Source of the DNA: Corallococcus macrosporus
Lineage (GTDB): Bacteria > Myxococcota > Myxococcia > Myxococcales > Myxococcaceae
Direction: 5' to 3'
Length of the DNA: 64,000 bases
Assembly (NCBI RefSeq): GCF_017302985.1
Contig: NZ_JAFIMU010000009.1
Coordinates: forward strand, 310,001-374,000
The notes below the pieces were generated by a model. That model saw only the letters and a program-made list of their open reading frames with translations. It ran no database searches and was not told the origin of the DNA. Of this stretch, positions 62,237-64,000 are shown piece by piece. The translations under genes were made by a program, and so were the position numbers. Each line of letters opens with the position of its first letter. The stretch's first letter is position 1.

Positions 62237-62360
62237 GAGCGGACATTTTTACCGCCGTACGGGCAGGTGCCTCGCGCCAAACCCCTGCTCTCACTGGGAA
62301 AAGGTTTTGGCCAGCCGCTTGCTATCAGCTTCCCACGTCAGGCAGGGCGGGAAGGGGCGG

Positions 62361-64000
62361 ATGGGTACTCTCGATTACTACGCGACGATGGCTCGGATGG
62401 CGCCTGGGGCGCTCGCGAAGAGCGCGGTCCGCCGGGTCCAGGGCGTCGCTCGCAAGGCGCTCTACAGCCGCCGCGAGCAGGTGGACGAAGCGCAGCTGCT
62501 GGAGTCCTTCGGTGCCACGCGCGCCGAAGACCTGATCACGCTGGCCTTGGATCACCGCACCTCGCGGGCCTGGTGCGAGCTGTCGCAGCGCGAGTCCGCT
62601 CGCGCCGCCATCGAGAAGCTTCCGGGCGCGAAGGCGCGCACGCTGGAGCGCGCCGCGCGGGCGCTCCGTCAGGAGTGGGACGTCTTCGGCACGCCGGTGT
62701 CCTTCGGTGAGGGCAAGCCGGTGGACTGGTCCCTGGAGCCGGTGAGCGGCCGGCACTATCCGGTGGATCCCGTAGAGCGCATGCCGCTGCACGTGACCGG
62801 CATGGATCCGAAGTACCCGTGGGTGATGGGCCGGCTGGACAGCCTCGTGACCCTGGCCCAGGGCGCGTGGGTGGCGGACACCGAAGCGGAGCGCTCGCGC
62901 TTCGCCACGGCCTTCGTCGCGCAGACGCTGGACTTCCTGCAGGCCAACCCCGTGGGCATGGGCGTCCACTGGACGTGCTCCATGGAGATTGCCCTGCGCG
63001 CGGCGAACCTGGCGCAGGCGCTGGCGATGTTCGCGGACCGGCCCGAGGTGCGCCGTCCGGAGTTCCTGGTGCCCGTGCTGGGCGCGCTCGCGGAGCACTG
63101 CGCGTGGGTGGAGGCCCATCTGGAGGACACCAGCGCGGTGCCCAACAACCACCTGGTCTCCAACTACGTGGGGCTCGCGGTGACGGGCCTGCTGTTCCCG
63201 GAGCTGCCCGGTGCGCCGCGCCAGGTGGCGCTCGCGGCCAACGGCCTGCGCACGGAGATGGAGGCGCAGGTCCACCCCGAGGGCACGTCGTTCGAGGGCT
63301 CCATTCCCTACCACCGCCTGTCGGTGGAGCTGTTCACGCTGGCCTATGTCATCGCTCGCGGCGCGGGCGTGTCACTGGGGCCCGCGTACGAAGCGCGTCT
63401 GCGATTGATGTTCGTCGCGGCCCGCGCCTGGTCTTCCGAGAATGGCCTGGCGCCGCAGATTGGCGACAACGACAGCGGCCGTGTGTTCCCGTTCCAGGAC
63501 CGGGAGGACGGCGATCATGGCTACCTCGCGGGGCTGGGGGCTGCGCTGTTCAACGACGCGGGGCTGGGCGGCGGCGTGTTTCCGGACGAGGCGGCGTGGC
63601 TCCTGGGCGACGCGGGCCTCGTGCGTTTCAACGCGCTGCCCGCGGCTGCCGCGCCCACGTCTGTAAGCTTTGCGGAAGGTGGCTTCCACATCTTGCGCGG
63701 TGAGGGTGTCGTGCTCACCGTCTCGGCCGGAAAACAGGGGCAGCGGGGCGTCGGAGGACATAGCCACAACGACAAGCTTTCCTTCGAGCTTCACCTCAAC
63801 GGCCGTCCCGTCATCGTCGACCCCGGCACGGGTTCGTACACGCGGGATCCGGCGCTGCGCAACGCGATGCGGAGCACCGCGGCGCACAACACGCTTCAGG
63901 TGGATGGGGCCGAGCAGGCCCCGATGGATCCGGCGCGGCTCTTCGCGCTGCCGGAGGATGCCCGGGCTCGCGTCGTGGCCTTCCAGCCCGGCGCGAAGCA
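62361..64000 (+). CDS. Heparinase II/III-like polysaccharide lyase, 5' part
   Basis: Open from the ATG at 62361 to the window end (546+ codons). An alpha-barrel N-terminal part (GMGVHWTCSMEIALRAANLA, NNHLVSNYVGLAVTGLL, EGTSFEGSIPYHRLSVEL) leads into a beta-sandwich heparinase II/III region (GGHSHNDKLSFELHLNGRPV, DPGTGSYTRDP, AHNTLQVDG). It would cleave uronic-acid polysaccharides by beta-elimination; such genes often sit in exopolysaccharide clusters. GGAAGGGGCGG precedes the ATG. No signal peptide seen. Confidence 0.85.
   Translation, partial: MGTLDYYATMARMAPGALAKSAVRRVQGVARKALYSRREQVDEAQLLESFGATRAEDLITLALDHRTSRAWCELSQRESARAAIEKLPGAKARTLERAARALRQEWDVFGTPVSFGEGKPVDWSLEPVSGRHYPVDPVERMPLHVTGMDPKYPWVMGRLDSLVTLAQGAWVADTEAERSRFATAFVAQTLDFLQANPVGMGVHWTCSMEIALRAANLAQALAMFADRPEVRRPEFLVPVLGALAEHCAWVEAHLEDTSAVPNNHLVSNYVGLAVTGLLFPELPGAPRQVALAANGLRTEMEAQVHPEGTSFEGSIPYHRLSVELFTLAYVIARGAGVSLGPAYEARLRLMFVAARAWSSENGLAPQIGDNDSGRVFPFQDREDGDHGYLAGLGAALFNDAGLGGGVFPDEAAWLLGDAGLVRFNALPAAAAPTSVSFAEGGFHILRGEGVVLTVSAGKQGQRGVGGHSHNDKLSFELHLNGRPVIVDPGTGSYTRDPALRNAMRSTAAHNTLQVDGAEQAPMDPARLFALPEDARARVVAFQPGAK

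Noticed and set aside
1..64000. CRISPR arrays, prophage or insertion sequences
   Set aside because: No regularly spaced repeats, no integrase, transposase or phage structural gene, and no terminal inverted repeats seen by eye.

Overview
The window is chromosomal DNA from a high-GC delta-proteobacterium of the Myxococcaceae. The evidence is strong G/C bias at third codon positions, three proteins ending in MYXO-CTERM-like sorting tails, a Ser/Thr protein kinase with a fused outer domain, a chemosensory operon and many one- and two-component regulators. A Corallococcus- or Myxococcus-like organism is the likeliest source, but that is inference. I see no integrase, transposase, CRISPR array or prophage.

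Layout. 1-4036: 3' part of uvrC, a DUF507 gene and two genes of unknown function. 4073-7617 (minus): an operon of two DUF3108 proteins flanking a DUF4091 glycosidase-like protein. 7911-12155: a small zinc-ribbon protein, a YggS/Maf pair, a GAF-GGDEF protein and a PpiD-like chaperone. 12377-17539: rod-shape operon mreC-mreD-mrdA-rodA with a PilZ-fold gene but no mreB. 17557-22660: a small basic protein, a lower-GC non-coding stretch, then a HemX/CcsA-like protein and hemA-hemC-hemD. 22732-26333: a Cys-rich MYXO-CTERM protein with a broken zincin site, and an orphan GspE/PilB ATPase. 26402-32409 (minus): a surface locus with a lipoprotein 5'-nucleotidase, a second lipoprotein and a beta-barrel. 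32540-37290: NUDIX hydrolase, organophosphate-type MFS transporter, an unknown membrane protein and a HAD phosphatase. 37338-41264: pyruvate dehydrogenase E1alpha, E1beta and a two-lipoyl E2. 41329-44875: small proteins and receiver/kinase regulators. 44990-47191 (minus): tRNA-Glu, tRNA-Gln, a small secreted protein and gltX. 47280-49734: a secreted protein and two matrixin-like MYXO-CTERM proteins. 49744-52555: a HAD phosphatase and a kinase with PEGA and TonB-C domains. 52803-60079: operon cheW-cheR(TPR)-mcp-cheY-cheW-cheA(REC), with no cheB. 60170-61005 (minus): a probable toxin/immunity pair. 61130-64000: a degenerate sensor kinase and the start of a heparinase II/III-like lyase.

Two themes cut across the window. 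First, about ten start codons lie 6-9 nt downstream of a TAnnnT -10-like hexamer and lack a Shine-Dalgarno, which suggests many leaderless mRNAs. Second, several enzymatic or signalling folds have lost key residues (zincin, HATPase, PilZ and the GGDEF I-site), which suggests repurposed domains. The best candidates for an undescribed system are the toxin/immunity pair, the nucleotidase/lipoprotein/barrel surface locus with its CxC[KR]DLL repeats, and the PEGA/TonB-C kinase next to the CheB-less chemosensory operon.
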